DNA from: Aquimarina intermedia
GTDB taxonomy: Bacteria; Bacteroidota; Bacteroidia; Flavobacteriales; Flavobacteriaceae
Direction of reading: 5' to 3'
NCBI RefSeq assembly: GCF_008124785.1
Contig: NZ_VNHU01000004.1
Span: 62,001 to 126,000, forward strand
Length of the DNA stretch: 64,000 bases
Part shown: piece by piece, positions 51,592 to 60,095 of the stretch
How positions within the stretch are numbered: the first letter of the stretch is position 1
Layout of the letters: every line of letters begins with the position of its first letter
Program-made: the position numbers and the translations under genes
The notes under the pieces: model-generated
The model's input: only the letters and a program-made list of their open reading frames with translations
Told to the model about the DNA's origin: nothing
The model's database searches: none

Positions 51592-53826
51592 TTGGCTACC
51601 CTTAGAAAGCATATAAGTTTATTTATTATCTTATGTTCTACTCAACTCGTTACCCCACAAGCTACTCTCAACTCTGATAGTGTTCAAAGGTACATACAAA
51701 GAGCCGAAGAACTACAGGATCAATACAAATATGAGGAGTCCTTGGAGCTTGCCAAGACTGCCTTACAAAACGCGCTTTACAATGATGATTCTAAGAGTAA
51801 AGCTCATATTTATCAGATTATTGGTAAAAATTATGAAATAAATGGTGATGACCAAAAAGCCATTCGTAACTACGTTAAGGCGTTAACGTTTTCTCAAATT
51901 TCAAAAAACAAAGTCTTAGAAACTGATATTTACAATAGCTTGGCAACACTATATGTAAAGCATGAATTTACGGTAAAAAAGGGAATTCAATATTTTGATA
52001 AATCATATAAATTAGCAAGACGTGTTGAAGACACTGTCAGAATGATCAGACCCTTGCTTAATTTGGGTTCTTTTTACATTTTAAAAAACAATTATTCTGA
52101 AGCATATTTTAATTTATCTCCTGCCAGAAAATTAATTAATGAAAATACATCGAACTTAGATAAAACTAAATTAAACAGTTTACTTGGTCGCTATTTCCTT
52201 CACCTGGAGCGTTATGATCGTGCAGAAGAGCATATAGAAGAAGCTATATCGTATGCTTTGTTAGAAATTAACAACGAGTCTATTTCTAATCAAACCAAAT
52301 CTACGTTTTATGAAGAGCTAGCCAATCTTTATAAAGCAAAATCTTCACTCCATTATGCACAAGAAGATTACAAGCGTGCAATCAATTATAATGAAGAGTA
52401 CTACAGAAGTAAGTTGAGAGCGATTGATATCAAGAATCTTATTGAATTACAACGGGCAAATATTAAATATGAAGTTGATCAATATCAAGCAAAAATAAAG
52501 CAAGCAGAATTTGATAAAGCGGAGAGAGAAATTCAAATTGTCAAATGGCAAATGAGTATTTTTTTGGGCGTAGTACTTATTCTAATCTCATTAGCTTTTC
52601 TTATTAGCTCTAACCGTAATAATCTTCAAAAGAAAAAATTAAACCAGGATTTAATAGAAAAAAATAAAGAACTCAAAAGTGCTAAAGAAACCGCAGAACA
52701 GGTTTCTACTTTAAAGTCACAATTTATATCTACTGTAAGCCACGAATTAAGAACACCACTCTATGGAGTTATAGGATTAACTTCCTTATTAATGGAAAAT
52801 CCTGATGAAAAGAAAAAGAGTGAATACTTGGAATCTTTGAAATTCTCCGGAGATTACTTACTAGCTCTCATCAATGATGTTTTGCAACTAAGTAAGATAG
52901 AAACTAACGAAATTAAACTGGAAGAGGTTACTTTTGATCTACGGTCATTAATTGAAGGTATTACAAGCTCACTGCGAACCAAGCAAAAAAGTAATCGAAA
53001 TACGGTCCATATCAATATTGATCCAAAAATTACTAATACGCTCATCGGGGATTCTGTTAGGCTATCCCAAGTACTAATCAACCTTATAGGAAATGCGCTA
53101 AAATTTACAACTGACGGAAATATTTGGGTGTCTGTTGTTTGTATGGAGCAAGATCCAGAGTATTACGTATTGCGTTTTATAGTAAAAGATGATGGTATCG
53201 GAATTCCGGATAACAAACAAAAATCTATTTTTGAGAATTTTGCTCAGGTTAAAAATCAGAATCAGGAATATGAAGGTACCGGACTGGGACTTGCTATTGT
53301 TAGAAAATTGATTCAGCTACATCAAAGTGAAATTTATGTAGAAAGTGTTGAAGGCTTAGGTTCTAAATTTCATTTTGACCTTAAGTATAAGAAAGCAATG
53401 AAGAGCGAAGAAACATTGGCTGCAACCGGTATAAATCTAAGCGTAGGAACCACTAATTTTAATATTCTTATAGTTGATGACAATAGAATCAATCAAATTG
53501 TAACTCAAAATATATTAAAGAAAAAAGGTTATACATGCGATGTGGCCAGCAATGGTATTGATGCCATTTCTATGCTTAAAAAAGAGGAATATGATCTGGT
53601 ACTAATGGATATCAATATGCCCGAACTGGACGGTCTTGAAGCCACCAAGGTGATTCGAACATTTAACTCTACAATCCCGATCATCGCGCTGACCGCCGTA
53701 GAAGAAGGCGAGGTTAAACAACAAGCTTTAGCTGTAGGAATGAATGATGTAATTGTCAAACCCTACGATACGCAACAGTTCTTTCAAACCATTATGAAGA
53801 ACATTTCTAAGGTAAAAAGCCTGTAA
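51592..53826 (+). CDS. Hybrid sensor histidine kinase with TPR sensor region
   Basis: 744 residues; the start TTG 51592 gives a signal-like N-terminus (MATLRKHISLFIILCSTQL), and no suitable ATG is near. Residues ~25-320 hold TPR-like repeats (YNSLATLYVKHEF, RAEEHIEEAISYALLEI), then a transmembrane helix (~325-345), a coiled coil, HisKA (VSHELRTPLYGVIGL), HATPase_c (NLIGNALKFT, DDGIGIPDNKQ, GTGLGLAIVRKLI) and a C-terminal receiver (LVLMDINMPELDG, VIVKPYD). The TPR-kinase-receiver order is common in Bacteroidota. The output partner is not encoded nearby; the signal is unknown. Confidence 0.9.
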   Translation: MATLRKHISLFIILCSTQLVTPQATLNSDSVQRYIQRAEELQDQYKYEESLELAKTALQNALYNDDSKSKAHIYQIIGKNYEINGDDQKAIRNYVKALTFSQISKNKVLETDIYNSLATLYVKHEFTVKKGIQYFDKSYKLARRVEDTVRMIRPLLNLGSFYILKNNYSEAYFNLSPARKLINENTSNLDKTKLNSLLGRYFLHLERYDRAEEHIEEAISYALLEINNESISNQTKSTFYEELANLYKAKSSLHYAQEDYKRAINYNEEYYRSKLRAIDIKNLIELQRANIKYEVDQYQAKIKQAEFDKAEREIQIVKWQMSIFLGVVLILISLAFLISSNRNNLQKKKLNQDLIEKNKELKSAKETAEQVSTLKSQFISTVSHELRTPLYGVIGLTSLLMENPDEKKKSEYLESLKFSGDYLLALINDVLQLSKIETNEIKLEEVTFDLRSLIEGITSSLRTKQKSNRNTVHINIDPKITNTLIGDSVRLSQVLINLIGNALKFTTDGNIWVSVVCMEQDPEYYVLRFIVKDDGIGIPDNKQKSIFENFAQVKNQNQEYEGTGLGLAIVRKLIQLHQSEIYVESVEGLGSKFHFDLKYKKAMKSEETLAATGINLSVGTTNFNILIVDDNRINQIVTQNILKKKGYTCDVASNGIDAISMLKKEEYDLVLMDINMPELDGLEATKVIRTFNSTIPIIALTAVEEGEVKQQALAVGMNDVIVKPYDTQQFFQTIMKNISKVKSL

Positions 53827-53934
53827 CATCTCTATTGGTACATTTGTTTACAAACTCTTGAAAAATAGCGAAACAATTCTCATATACTTTGCTTTTGAAA
53901 TAGTATTTTAGTTTGCAATTTCTAAGCTATTATT

Positions 53935-55098
53935 ATGCAATCAAAAAAAATGGGTTTTAACACCATATGTACACACTATGGAGAAATTGAGGACACACAA
54001 TTTCAAGGTGCTATTTCTCCTATTTACCTCTCCACGTCGTATGCTTTTGACAATGTTGACACCAAAAGGTATCCACGATATTTTAATACACCCAATCAGG
54101 AAGCACTTTGTAAGAAAATCGCTAAACTTGAGCATGGAGAAGCTGCATTAATTTTTGGTAGCGGTATGGCGGCAGTTAGCACTACCCTGTTTGCGTTCAT
54201 AAAACATGGGGACCACATAGTTCTACAACGCAATATTTATGGAGGAACTGCTAATCTGGTCAATGAAGAATTTGATAAACATGGGATTGAGTATACCTAT
54301 ATAGATGCAACCAATGCCGAGACAGTTTCAAAAGCAATTAAGAAAAATACAAAGGTTTTATATATTGAGACTCCGTCAAATCCCTTACTATCCGTTATAG
54401 ATATCGAAGCGATTGCCAATATCGGCAAAAAACATAATATACTAACTGTTATTGATAATACTTTTGCTTCCCCCGTGAATCAAAATCCGATCCTTATGGG
54501 GATTGATATTGTAATTCATTCTGCCACAAAATATTTAGGAGGACATAGTGATATTCTGGCGGGTGCTGTGGTAGCTTCTGAGGAGCATATGGACACCATT
54601 TTTCAGGTAGCTAAAAACTTTGGCGGAAGTCTTAGTGATTTTACCGTGTGGATGCTGGAGCGTAGCATTAAGACTTTAGGCATACGTGTGAAACAGCAAA
54701 ATCAAAATGCGCAAGAAATGGCCGAATGGCTACAAAATCACTCTGACATTGATCAAGTCTACTATCCGGGTCTTCCCTCACATCCGGATCATGCTATAGC
54801 AAAGAAACAAATGCGTGGTTACGGAGGCATGTTGTCTTTTGAACTACAACCTGGATTAGATGCCAGCAAGTTTCAAGCGCAACTAAGTCTTATAAAAAGT
54901 TCGATGAGTTTGGCCGGTGTAGAAAGCACAATCCTTTCTCCCACCCTCACCTCTCATGCATTGTTATCTGAGCAAGAGAGAGCTGACCAAGGTATAAAGG
55001 ATGGTTTATTACGATTTAGTGTAGGAATTGAAGAAGTGGAGGATCTTAAACAGGATATCACTGCTGCCCTAGAGGTTCTCAAAAAGGAATATGCCTAA
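53935..55098 (+). CDS. Cys/Met-metabolism PLP enzyme (cystathionine gamma-synthase/lyase or methionine gamma-lyase type)
   Basis: 387 residues. Family motifs: YTYIDATNAETV, LYIETPSNPLLSVIDI, VIDNTFASPVNQNP and the PLP lysine in HSATKYLGGHSDILAGAVV (about 198-216), with GSGMAAVSTTLFAF near 74. RYFNTPNQEALCKKIAKLEHGEAAL is the substrate-loop region. Several activities share this fold (MetB, MetC, CysA-type lyase, MegL); sequence alone does not decide, though MegL/CGL-like is likely. It is followed after 84 bp by bshB1. Confidence 0.9.
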   Translation: MQSKKMGFNTICTHYGEIEDTQFQGAISPIYLSTSYAFDNVDTKRYPRYFNTPNQEALCKKIAKLEHGEAALIFGSGMAAVSTTLFAFIKHGDHIVLQRNIYGGTANLVNEEFDKHGIEYTYIDATNAETVSKAIKKNTKVLYIETPSNPLLSVIDIEAIANIGKKHNILTVIDNTFASPVNQNPILMGIDIVIHSATKYLGGHSDILAGAVVASEEHMDTIFQVAKNFGGSLSDFTVWMLERSIKTLGIRVKQQNQNAQEMAEWLQNHSDIDQVYYPGLPSHPDHAIAKKQMRGYGGMLSFELQPGLDASKFQAQLSLIKSSMSLAGVESTILSPTLTSHALLSEQERADQGIKDGLLRFSVGIEEVEDLKQDITAALEVLKKEYA

Positions 55099-55182
55099 TC
55101 CATAAGGTCTCATTATTATATCAAAATTACCAATGTCAGGAATCCCTGTTTATTATGGTACCTTTGATCCAAAATTAGAAGA

Positions 55183-55899
55183 ATGAAGTTAGATATACTA
55201 GCAATCGGCGCACATCCCGATGATATAGAACTGAGCTGTGCAGGTACACTAGCCAAAGAGATAAGTAAAGGAAAAAAAGCGGGAATTTTAGATCTAACCC
55301 AAGGGGAATTAGGAACCAGGGGAAGTAAAGAGCTCAGAGCTGTAGAAGCAAAAAATGCAGCCGAAATTTTAGGCGTATCTATTAGAGAAAATTTAGCAAT
55401 GAAGGATGGCTTTTTCATTAATGATAAAGAGCATCAGCTTCAGGTAATCCAAAAAATAAGAAAATATCGTCCGGATATTGTTTTATGTAATGCAATCGAT
55501 GACCGACATATTGACCATGGAAAAGGAAGCCGACTGGTTAGGGATGCATGTTTTTTATCAGGATTAAGAAAAATAGAAACCCATGATGAGAACCAAGTAC
55601 AATCCCCGTGGCGACCTCGCTTGGTACTTCACTATATACAGTGGAAATCTCTGACACCTGATATTGTGGTGGATATTTCGGGTTTTATAGAGACTAAAAT
55701 GAAAAGCGTATTAGCTTATACTTCTCAATTTTATGATAAAAACAGTAAAGAACCTTCTACACCAATCTCCAGTGATAACTTTTTGAATAGTATTACATAT
55801 CGCGCAGCAGATTTAGGGCGTATTATAGGAGTCGATCATGCAGAAGGTTTCACCGTAGAACGCTATGCTGCAGTAGATTCCATTTTTGACTTAATTTAA
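55183..55899 (+). CDS. bshB1: Bacillithiol biosynthesis deacetylase BshB1
   Basis: 238 residues of the PIG-L/LmbE family: zinc motif GAHPDDIELSCAGT and DDRHIDHGKGSRLV (His), with LTQGELGTRG and LAYTSQFYDKNS, typical of the BshB1 clade. It removes the acetyl group from GlcNAc-malate in bacillithiol synthesis, the low-molecular thiol known in Bacteroidota and Firmicutes. This supports the organism assignment. Confidence 0.93.
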   Translation: MKLDILAIGAHPDDIELSCAGTLAKEISKGKKAGILDLTQGELGTRGSKELRAVEAKNAAEILGVSIRENLAMKDGFFINDKEHQLQVIQKIRKYRPDIVLCNAIDDRHIDHGKGSRLVRDACFLSGLRKIETHDENQVQSPWRPRLVLHYIQWKSLTPDIVVDISGFIETKMKSVLAYTSQFYDKNSKEPSTPISSDNFLNSITYRAADLGRIIGVDHAEGFTVERYAAVDSIFDLI

Positions 55900-55911
55900 T
55901 TTAAAAAAAAG

Positions 55912-55942
55912 TTTGCAGAATGGTTCAAATGACTTATTTTTG
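55912..55942 (+). promoter_or_regulatory. Promoter of tRNA-His
   Basis: TTTG at 55912-55915 and TATTTTTG at 55935-55942, 19 bp apart, match the Bacteroidota -33/-7 consensus. Confidence 0.75.
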
Positions 55943-55958
55943 CATCCGAATTTAAATG

Positions 55959-56035
55959 GTGGTTGTAGCTCAGTTGGTTAGAGCATTGGTTTGTGGTACC
56001 AAGGGTCGCGGGTTCGAATCCCGTCTTCCACCCCA
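55959..56035 (+). tRNA. tRNA-His (anticodon GTG)
   Basis: Cloverleaf: acceptor GTGGTTG, D-arm GCTC/GAGC, anticodon stem TTGGT/ACCAA with loop TTGTGGT (anticodon GTG), T-arm with TTCGAAT, and encoded CCA at 56033-56035. A G at 55958 provides the -1 base normal for tRNA-His. The acceptor pairs GTGGTTG with CTTCCAC, leaving two adjacent U-U oppositions at pairs 5-68 and 6-67. Confidence 0.95.
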
Positions 56036-56042
56036 TATTCTT

Positions 56043-56070
56043 AAAGACCTTGCTTTTGCAAGGTCTTTTT
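56043..56070 (+). terminator. Terminator of tRNA-His
   Basis: AAAGACCTTG / CAAGGTCTTT stem with a 6-base loop, followed by T-rich sequence. Confidence 0.88.
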
Positions 56071-56161
56071 CGTTTTTATAAAATACTTTAATTCAGAAAA
56101 GATCATAAAAAAAACCTTCATGCCATTGCATAAAGGTTTTTTTATATTTGTCTGTTTCTTT

Positions 56162-57193
56162 TTACTTTTCAACTTCTCCATCAACAACAATTCGTTGCTC
56201 ACGATTTACAAGTTCATAAGCTGTATAAAAAACGAGCTGTGCGCGCTTAGCCATAAGCTCATATTCTATTTTATCAGGTGTATCCGTAGGTTTATGATAG
56301 TCTTCATGAACTCCGTTGAAATAAAAAATAATAGGCACCCCATTTTTAGCAAAGTTATAATGATCGCTTCTAAAGTAAAAACGATTAGGGTCATTCGCTG
56401 CATTATACGTATAATCTAAGTTTAGATTCGTATACTCTGCATTAGCCTTCTCGCTTATTTCATGCAGTTCTGTACTCAGTCGATCACTTCCTATGAGATA
56501 AATATAATTCTCTTTTTCTTCTCCCTCATGATGTTTATCGATACGGCCCACCATATCAATATTTAGATTTGCTATGGTATTCGCTAAAGGGAATACAGGG
56601 TTCTCCGTGTAATATTTTGATCCGTACAGCCCTTTCTCCTCTCCGGTTACATGCAAAAACAAAATAGAGCGCTTGGGTCCGTGACCTTCATCTTTCATTT
56701 TTTGAAAAGCCTCAGCTATTTCTAAAAGACTCACTGTACCAGATCCATCATCATCTGCACCATTATAAATCTCTCCTTTACTATCTATACCTACATGATC
56801 GTAATGAGCAGACAGTACAAGCACTTCTTCAGGCTTTTCTGAGCCCTCTATAAAGGCTAAAACATTTTCTGAAGCTTTGATGTCTCCTCTAAAAAAACTC
56901 TTCGGAATCGTCTGAAAATAGCCCTCTACTCCTTCTGGAGCAGGTATATTCATTTTACGATACTGTGTTCTCAAATATTCGGCTGCTTTCTTTTGACCTT
57001 CCTCTCCGGTATCTCTGCCTTCAAAATCGTCCCCTGCAAAAACGTACAAATATGATTTTAGATCTTTTGCTGTAATGCGTTCTGCATATTCTTTTATATC
57101 AAAAGTTTTAGTAACTACCGATTGCTTTGAACTTTGAGAGGTTCCACATGAACCGATGACTAAAAAACCTAAAGCTATGATAACTTTTTTCAC
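56162..57193 (-). CDS. M28-family zinc aminopeptidase-like lipoprotein
   Basis: 343 residues. Lipobox VIGSCGTS gives a predicted lipoprotein. The M28 metal ligands are visible: LSAHYDHVG (His, Asp), NGADDDGSGT (Asp), TGEEKGL (Glu catalytic and ligand), IDMVGR (Asp) and a final His in NGVHEDYH. M28 enzymes remove N-terminal residues from peptides; many Bacteroidota have several, in the periplasm. The gene stands alone between two tRNA genes. Confidence 0.93.
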   Translation of the reverse strand: MKKVIIALGFLVIGSCGTSQSSKQSVVTKTFDIKEYAERITAKDLKSYLYVFAGDDFEGRDTGEEGQKKAAEYLRTQYRKMNIPAPEGVEGYFQTIPKSFFRGDIKASENVLAFIEGSEKPEEVLVLSAHYDHVGIDSKGEIYNGADDDGSGTVSLLEIAEAFQKMKDEGHGPKRSILFLHVTGEEKGLYGSKYYTENPVFPLANTIANLNIDMVGRIDKHHEGEEKENYIYLIGSDRLSTELHEISEKANAEYTNLNLDYTYNAANDPNRFYFRSDHYNFAKNGVPIIFYFNGVHEDYHKPTDTPDKIEYELMAKRAQLVFYTAYELVNREQRIVVDGEVEK

Positions 57194-57441
57194 ACAATAA
57201 AAATTTAAATTAATAGTACTTTATTTTAAGGATTTGACATAAAGAAAATTTGCTGATTAGTCGAGATACTATCAATAATAAGCCATTGGAGCCTCTACTC
57301 ATAAAAAATCAAATTTTTATATTTCATCAAAAACAGAGAGCAAGATACTGATTTTGATGCATATCCCTACATGTAAAAAAAGGTTTTAAAAAAACTTTTA
57401 AATATTTTGTAAAAAACTCTTTCAATATTGAAAAAAGCTCC

Positions 57442-57449
57442 TATATTTG
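57442..57449 (+). promoter_or_regulatory. -7 box of tRNA-Ser
   Basis: TATATTTG matches TAnnTTTG exactly, 10 bp before the tRNA. Confidence 0.7.
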
Positions 57450-57459
57450 CACCCGCAAA

Positions 57460-57544
57460 GGAGAATTGGCAGAGTGGTCGAATGCGGCAGTCTTGAAAAC
57501 TGTTGAGGGTCACACCTCCGGGGGTTCGAATCCCTCATTCTCCG
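57460..57544 (+). tRNA. tRNA-Ser (anticodon TGA)
   Basis: Class II tRNA: acceptor GGAGAAT/ATTCTCC, D-arm GGCAGAGTGGTCGAATGC, anticodon loop CTTGAAAA with anticodon TGA, long variable arm, T-loop TTCGAAT. G73 is followed by CAA, so CCA is not encoded. A terminator follows. Confidence 0.95.
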
Positions 57545-57549
57545 CAAAA

Positions 57550-57582
57550 GGAAACCTACAATGGAAATTGTGGGTTTTTTGT
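57550..57582 (+). terminator. Terminator of tRNA-Ser
   Basis: AACCTACAAT / ATTGTGGGTT stem, then TTTTTTG. Confidence 0.82.
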
Positions 57583-57630
57583 TTTCTGTAGCCTTTGAAG
57601 TTTACTTCATAAAGTCGAAGGAAAACAAAA

Positions 57631-57677
57631 AAACAAACACACGTAGTGAGTTGTGGTTTCTATGCTTGCCAAAGATT
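57631..57677. repeat. 47-bp direct repeat, copy 1
   Basis: Begins AAACAAACACACGTAGTGAG and ends GCTTGCCAAAGATT. It matches copy 2 at 57814-57860 with a handful of base differences and equal length. It lies just downstream of tRNA-Ser. Confidence 0.9.
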
Positions 57678-57742
57678 ACCAATTTGGGATCACGAGCAAA
57701 GCGAGTAATCTCTGTTTTTCTTGTATAAGCATCCATCCCTAA

Positions 57743-57762
57743 CCCTTCCTTCCAAGGAAGGG
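57743..57762. repeat. Palindrome between the two 47-bp repeats
   Basis: CCCTTCCTT, two C, then AAGGAAGGG: 9-bp inverted repeat, in the context CCCTAACCCTTCCTTCCAAGG that is a frequent dispersed word in flavobacterial genomes. Confidence 0.75.
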
Positions 57763-57813
57763 CACTAACAAGAACAACACTTAATCTAATTGCATTTGCT
57801 TGTGCAAGTAACA

Positions 57814-57860
57814 AAACAAACACACGCAGTTGATTGTGGTTTCAACGCTTGCCAAGGATT
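57814..57860. repeat. 47-bp direct repeat, copy 2
   Basis: Begins AAACAAACACACGCAGTTGA and ends GCTTGCCAAGGATT; see copy 1 at 57631. Around each copy are related words (ATCACGAGCAAAGCGAG after copy 1, ATTACGAGAACAGCGAG after copy 2), so the repeated unit is longer and degenerate. No ORF is supported in 57590-57950. Confidence 0.9.
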
Positions 57861-57957
57861 TCCTCAATAGAATTACGAGAACAGCGAGCACTTTACTTTA
57901 TATTTTTACTGGACAGTATCGAAAGGTTATTTTTATAAATGATCATAATAAAAAGTG

Positions 57958-58830
57958 CTATTTTCTTTTTTTAGTATACAACCAATAATTGATTCCTACA
58001 GACCAGTAAAAAGTGTTATTCAGGTCCTCTTTAAAAGTTTGTTCTTCTGTAGTTATAGTAGCTCTGCTTTGTGGAAACGCAAATCCTGGAGTAAATGAGA
58101 AAACAAATGACTTATAAAAATAATGGAGGGGAATACTTAATTCGTAGCTCAAAATATTGAATTTATCAACCTTCTTAATATCAACTATATAGGAGTTCAC
58201 ATCTCCACTTCCTTGCCCACCACGATTACCGTTACCCTGACGATTATTTCTGTAATACTCTTCATAAAAATACTGAGACCCAGCATACAAATTTACCGAA
58301 GGCATAATCGATAGCTTTTTACTCAACACATAAAACGTTCTATTGAGATGTAAACCAACAAAAATATCAGTACCGCTATTATTATTAAAATAACTACTTC
58401 CTGTTGCTAAGAGCTCTAAAATAGTAAAGTCGTAACCCAAACTTCCGGTAAGATCAGCTACAACCTGTGATTGTACATTGTAGCTGTCTTCATCAAAAAA
58501 ATAGGCAGTTCCAGAGATTTCGGCAGTAAATCCTTTATGAGTATATTCATACCCAGCTGTAATTAAGGAAAGGTCTACTCTACCCTCATCAGATCTTGTT
58601 AAGTAAGATAATGAAGCATTGGCATAAAAACCTGATTTGTCGTAGTACCCCACAGAAGAATAAAGATATGGTGTGGCAATAGAATCACGCCTTCCCATAA
58701 AAACAGCATCACTCATATAGCTCACGTCTAGCAATAGATATGATTTATTTTTATTTTCATCATTTTGAGAAACAGCGATAATTGGCGACACTAAAAATGC
58801 CACTGTATATAAAAACATTAGATTTCTCAT
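57958..58830 (-). CDS. Predicted outer-membrane beta-barrel protein
   Basis: 290 residues. Signal peptide (MRNLMFLYTVAFLVSPIIAVSQ). The mature protein is made of alternating hydrophobic strands ending in aromatic residues (LYSSVGYYDKSGFYANASLSYL, GYEYTHKGFTAEISGTAYFF, FYWSVGINYWLYTKKRK), with a Gly/Asn-rich loop RQGNGNRGGQGSGD near 215. I infer an outer-membrane barrel of 12 or so strands; the substrate is unknown. It lies 65 bp upstream (on the - strand, downstream) of the DUF6799-like gene. Confidence 0.75.
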   Translation of the reverse strand: MRNLMFLYTVAFLVSPIIAVSQNDENKNKSYLLLDVSYMSDAVFMGRRDSIATPYLYSSVGYYDKSGFYANASLSYLTRSDEGRVDLSLITAGYEYTHKGFTAEISGTAYFFDEDSYNVQSQVVADLTGSLGYDFTILELLATGSSYFNNNSGTDIFVGLHLNRTFYVLSKKLSIMPSVNLYAGSQYFYEEYYRNNRQGNGNRGGQGSGDVNSYIVDIKKVDKFNILSYELSIPLHYFYKSFVFSFTPGFAFPQSRATITTEEQTFKEDLNNTFYWSVGINYWLYTKKRK

Positions 58831-58895
58831 TACTCAATTTTAGTATATCTGAAACGATGTAAAAATTTTGTGTATATCAATAACACTCTTCTTCG

Positions 58896-59549
58896 CTATT
58901 TAAATAGTCCTTTTTTACCTTTCTTTTTGGATACTGTAGGTTTTTTACCCCCCTTTTTCATCATTGTTTGGTTTTTAAGCAGCATTTTTCGATGCTGCTG
59001 CATATTCTGGATCTTATTCCCCTCCATATTTAAGCATTCTCCATCCTGAAGACGTAATTGTTTCCTGTCACGGTCTTGGTAACTTCCATCAGGATTTACC
59101 GTTACACCATTTGCCAGACTGAGTTGTCTTTGCAGACGGTTTTGAGATTGGTTTTTGATTTGAAGTACCTCACCATTGATGAACATAAAATGAACCCGGT
59201 TTTGATTACGCTCCTGCTTACGCGCTTCTGCCAGTCCTTTGTTTTCCTGTTTTACTTTGTACCGATATTGATATTCATTACGATATTTGATCCCATCCAT
59301 ATCGAGACATTCACCTTCTTTAAGACGCAAACGTTCTTGATTACGTGTCACATACAATCCGTCAGGATTGAGTACAGTACCATCATTTAATGTAATACTT
59401 TCTTGTAATCGCATCTGATCTTGATCCCTGATCTGTAGCATATCACCATCTACCAACATTAAACGTGTCTGATCACGATCCTGAACTTGGGCTCTTAATG
59501 CCATAGTTCCTATAAAAACTAAAGCGAAAGCCAGTACTATTTTTTTCAT
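58896..59549 (-). CDS. Secreted protein with two DUF6799-like repeats
   Basis: 217 residues from ATG 59549 (MKKIVLAFALVFIGTMALRAQ, signal peptide); an upstream in-frame ATG at 59621 would precede the signal peptide and is rejected. Two repeats, about 30-85 and 120-180, share the pattern '...L.dG..l.i.nqdq.RLq..i.L.nG..vnPDG.Y..r...RL.l.eGEcl.mdG.k', e.g. TLNDGTVLNPDGLY and SLANGVTVNPDGSY. The C-terminus is Lys-rich (KKGGKKPTVSKKKGKKG). A TGA-N6-TCA site (59605-59616) lies upstream. Function unknown. Confidence 0.75.
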   Translation of the reverse strand: MKKIVLAFALVFIGTMALRAQVQDRDQTRLMLVDGDMLQIRDQDQMRLQESITLNDGTVLNPDGLYVTRNQERLRLKEGECLDMDGIKYRNEYQYRYKVKQENKGLAEARKQERNQNRVHFMFINGEVLQIKNQSQNRLQRQLSLANGVTVNPDGSYQDRDRKQLRLQDGECLNMEGNKIQNMQQHRKMLLKNQTMMKKGGKKPTVSKKKGKKGLFK

Positions 59550-59573
59550 AATCTTTATATTTTTGAATTCTTT

Positions 59574-59616
59574 GTAATATATACTGTAGAACATTAAAAA
59601 ATAATGACATTGATCA
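59574..59616 (-). promoter_or_regulatory. Probable CRP/FNR-type promoter of the DUF6799-like gene
   Basis: TGACATTGATCA at 59605-59616 fits TGA-N6-TCA. At the expected 33-bp spacing the reverse strand reads TATATTAC, only 6 of 8 matches to TAnnTTTG. This is the weakest member of the set. Confidence 0.45.
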
Positions 59617-59736
59617 TTCAATATACTTTTTCCGACACTTTAAGGAGTAGAATCAATCTCTACTCATTACCCATTTTTCCATGAATAAGTGCCGCAAAGA
59701 AAAACTGGATTTTTTAAGCATGAATAACCTACCGCA

Positions 59737-59779
59737 TGATATGCGTCATATTATTTTTCTTTATGAGCAGTTAGCTTTA
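59737..59779 (+). promoter_or_regulatory. CRP/FNR-type promoter before a decayed LolA-like gene
   Basis: TGATATGCGTCA at 59737-59748 is centred 33 bp upstream of TAGCTTTA (59772-59779). The 12-mer is identical to that at 21929-21940. The gene it serves is broken. Confidence 0.68.
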
Positions 59780-59784
59780 ATGCT

Positions 59785-60087
59785 ATGAAAAGTATGAAAT
59801 CAACCAAATCATTTATACCGATCATTATTATAGTAATGCCCATTTCATCGATTCAAAGCCAGCAAGACCTTGAGGCTTTAGGTGTGGTGAAGAAAGCTGA
59901 TGATAATATGCGTGGCAATACTTCACAGGCAGATATTGCTGTAAGAATCATAAGACCTTCCTGAGGTAGAGAAATGAATTTGAAAGCCTGGATTAAAGAA
60001 GATGACTACACCATGATCTATATTAATTCACCTGCCAAAGAAAAGGGTATTGTTTTTTGCAAGAGTACAGTAGAGTTTTTAATTTAA
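59785..60087 (+). pseudogene. Decayed outer-membrane lipoprotein-sorting (LolA-like) gene
   Basis: ATG 59785 opens with a signal-like region and then reads VVKKADDNMRGNTSQADIAV and RIIRPS, which is the start of the LolA-like 'outer membrane lipoprotein-sorting' family, but the next codon is TGA (59962-59964) where the family has a Trp. The frame continues GREMNLKAWIKEDDYTMIYI and NSPAKEKGIVF, then departs from the family and stops at 60087 after about 100 codons; intact members are about 250. So there is an internal stop plus a 3' truncation. Confidence 0.85.
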
Positions 60088-60095
60088 TCTGACTC

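Noticed and set aside
53935-55098. Firm naming as metB, metC or megL
   Set aside because: The motifs visible are shared by all these enzymes; context does not decide.
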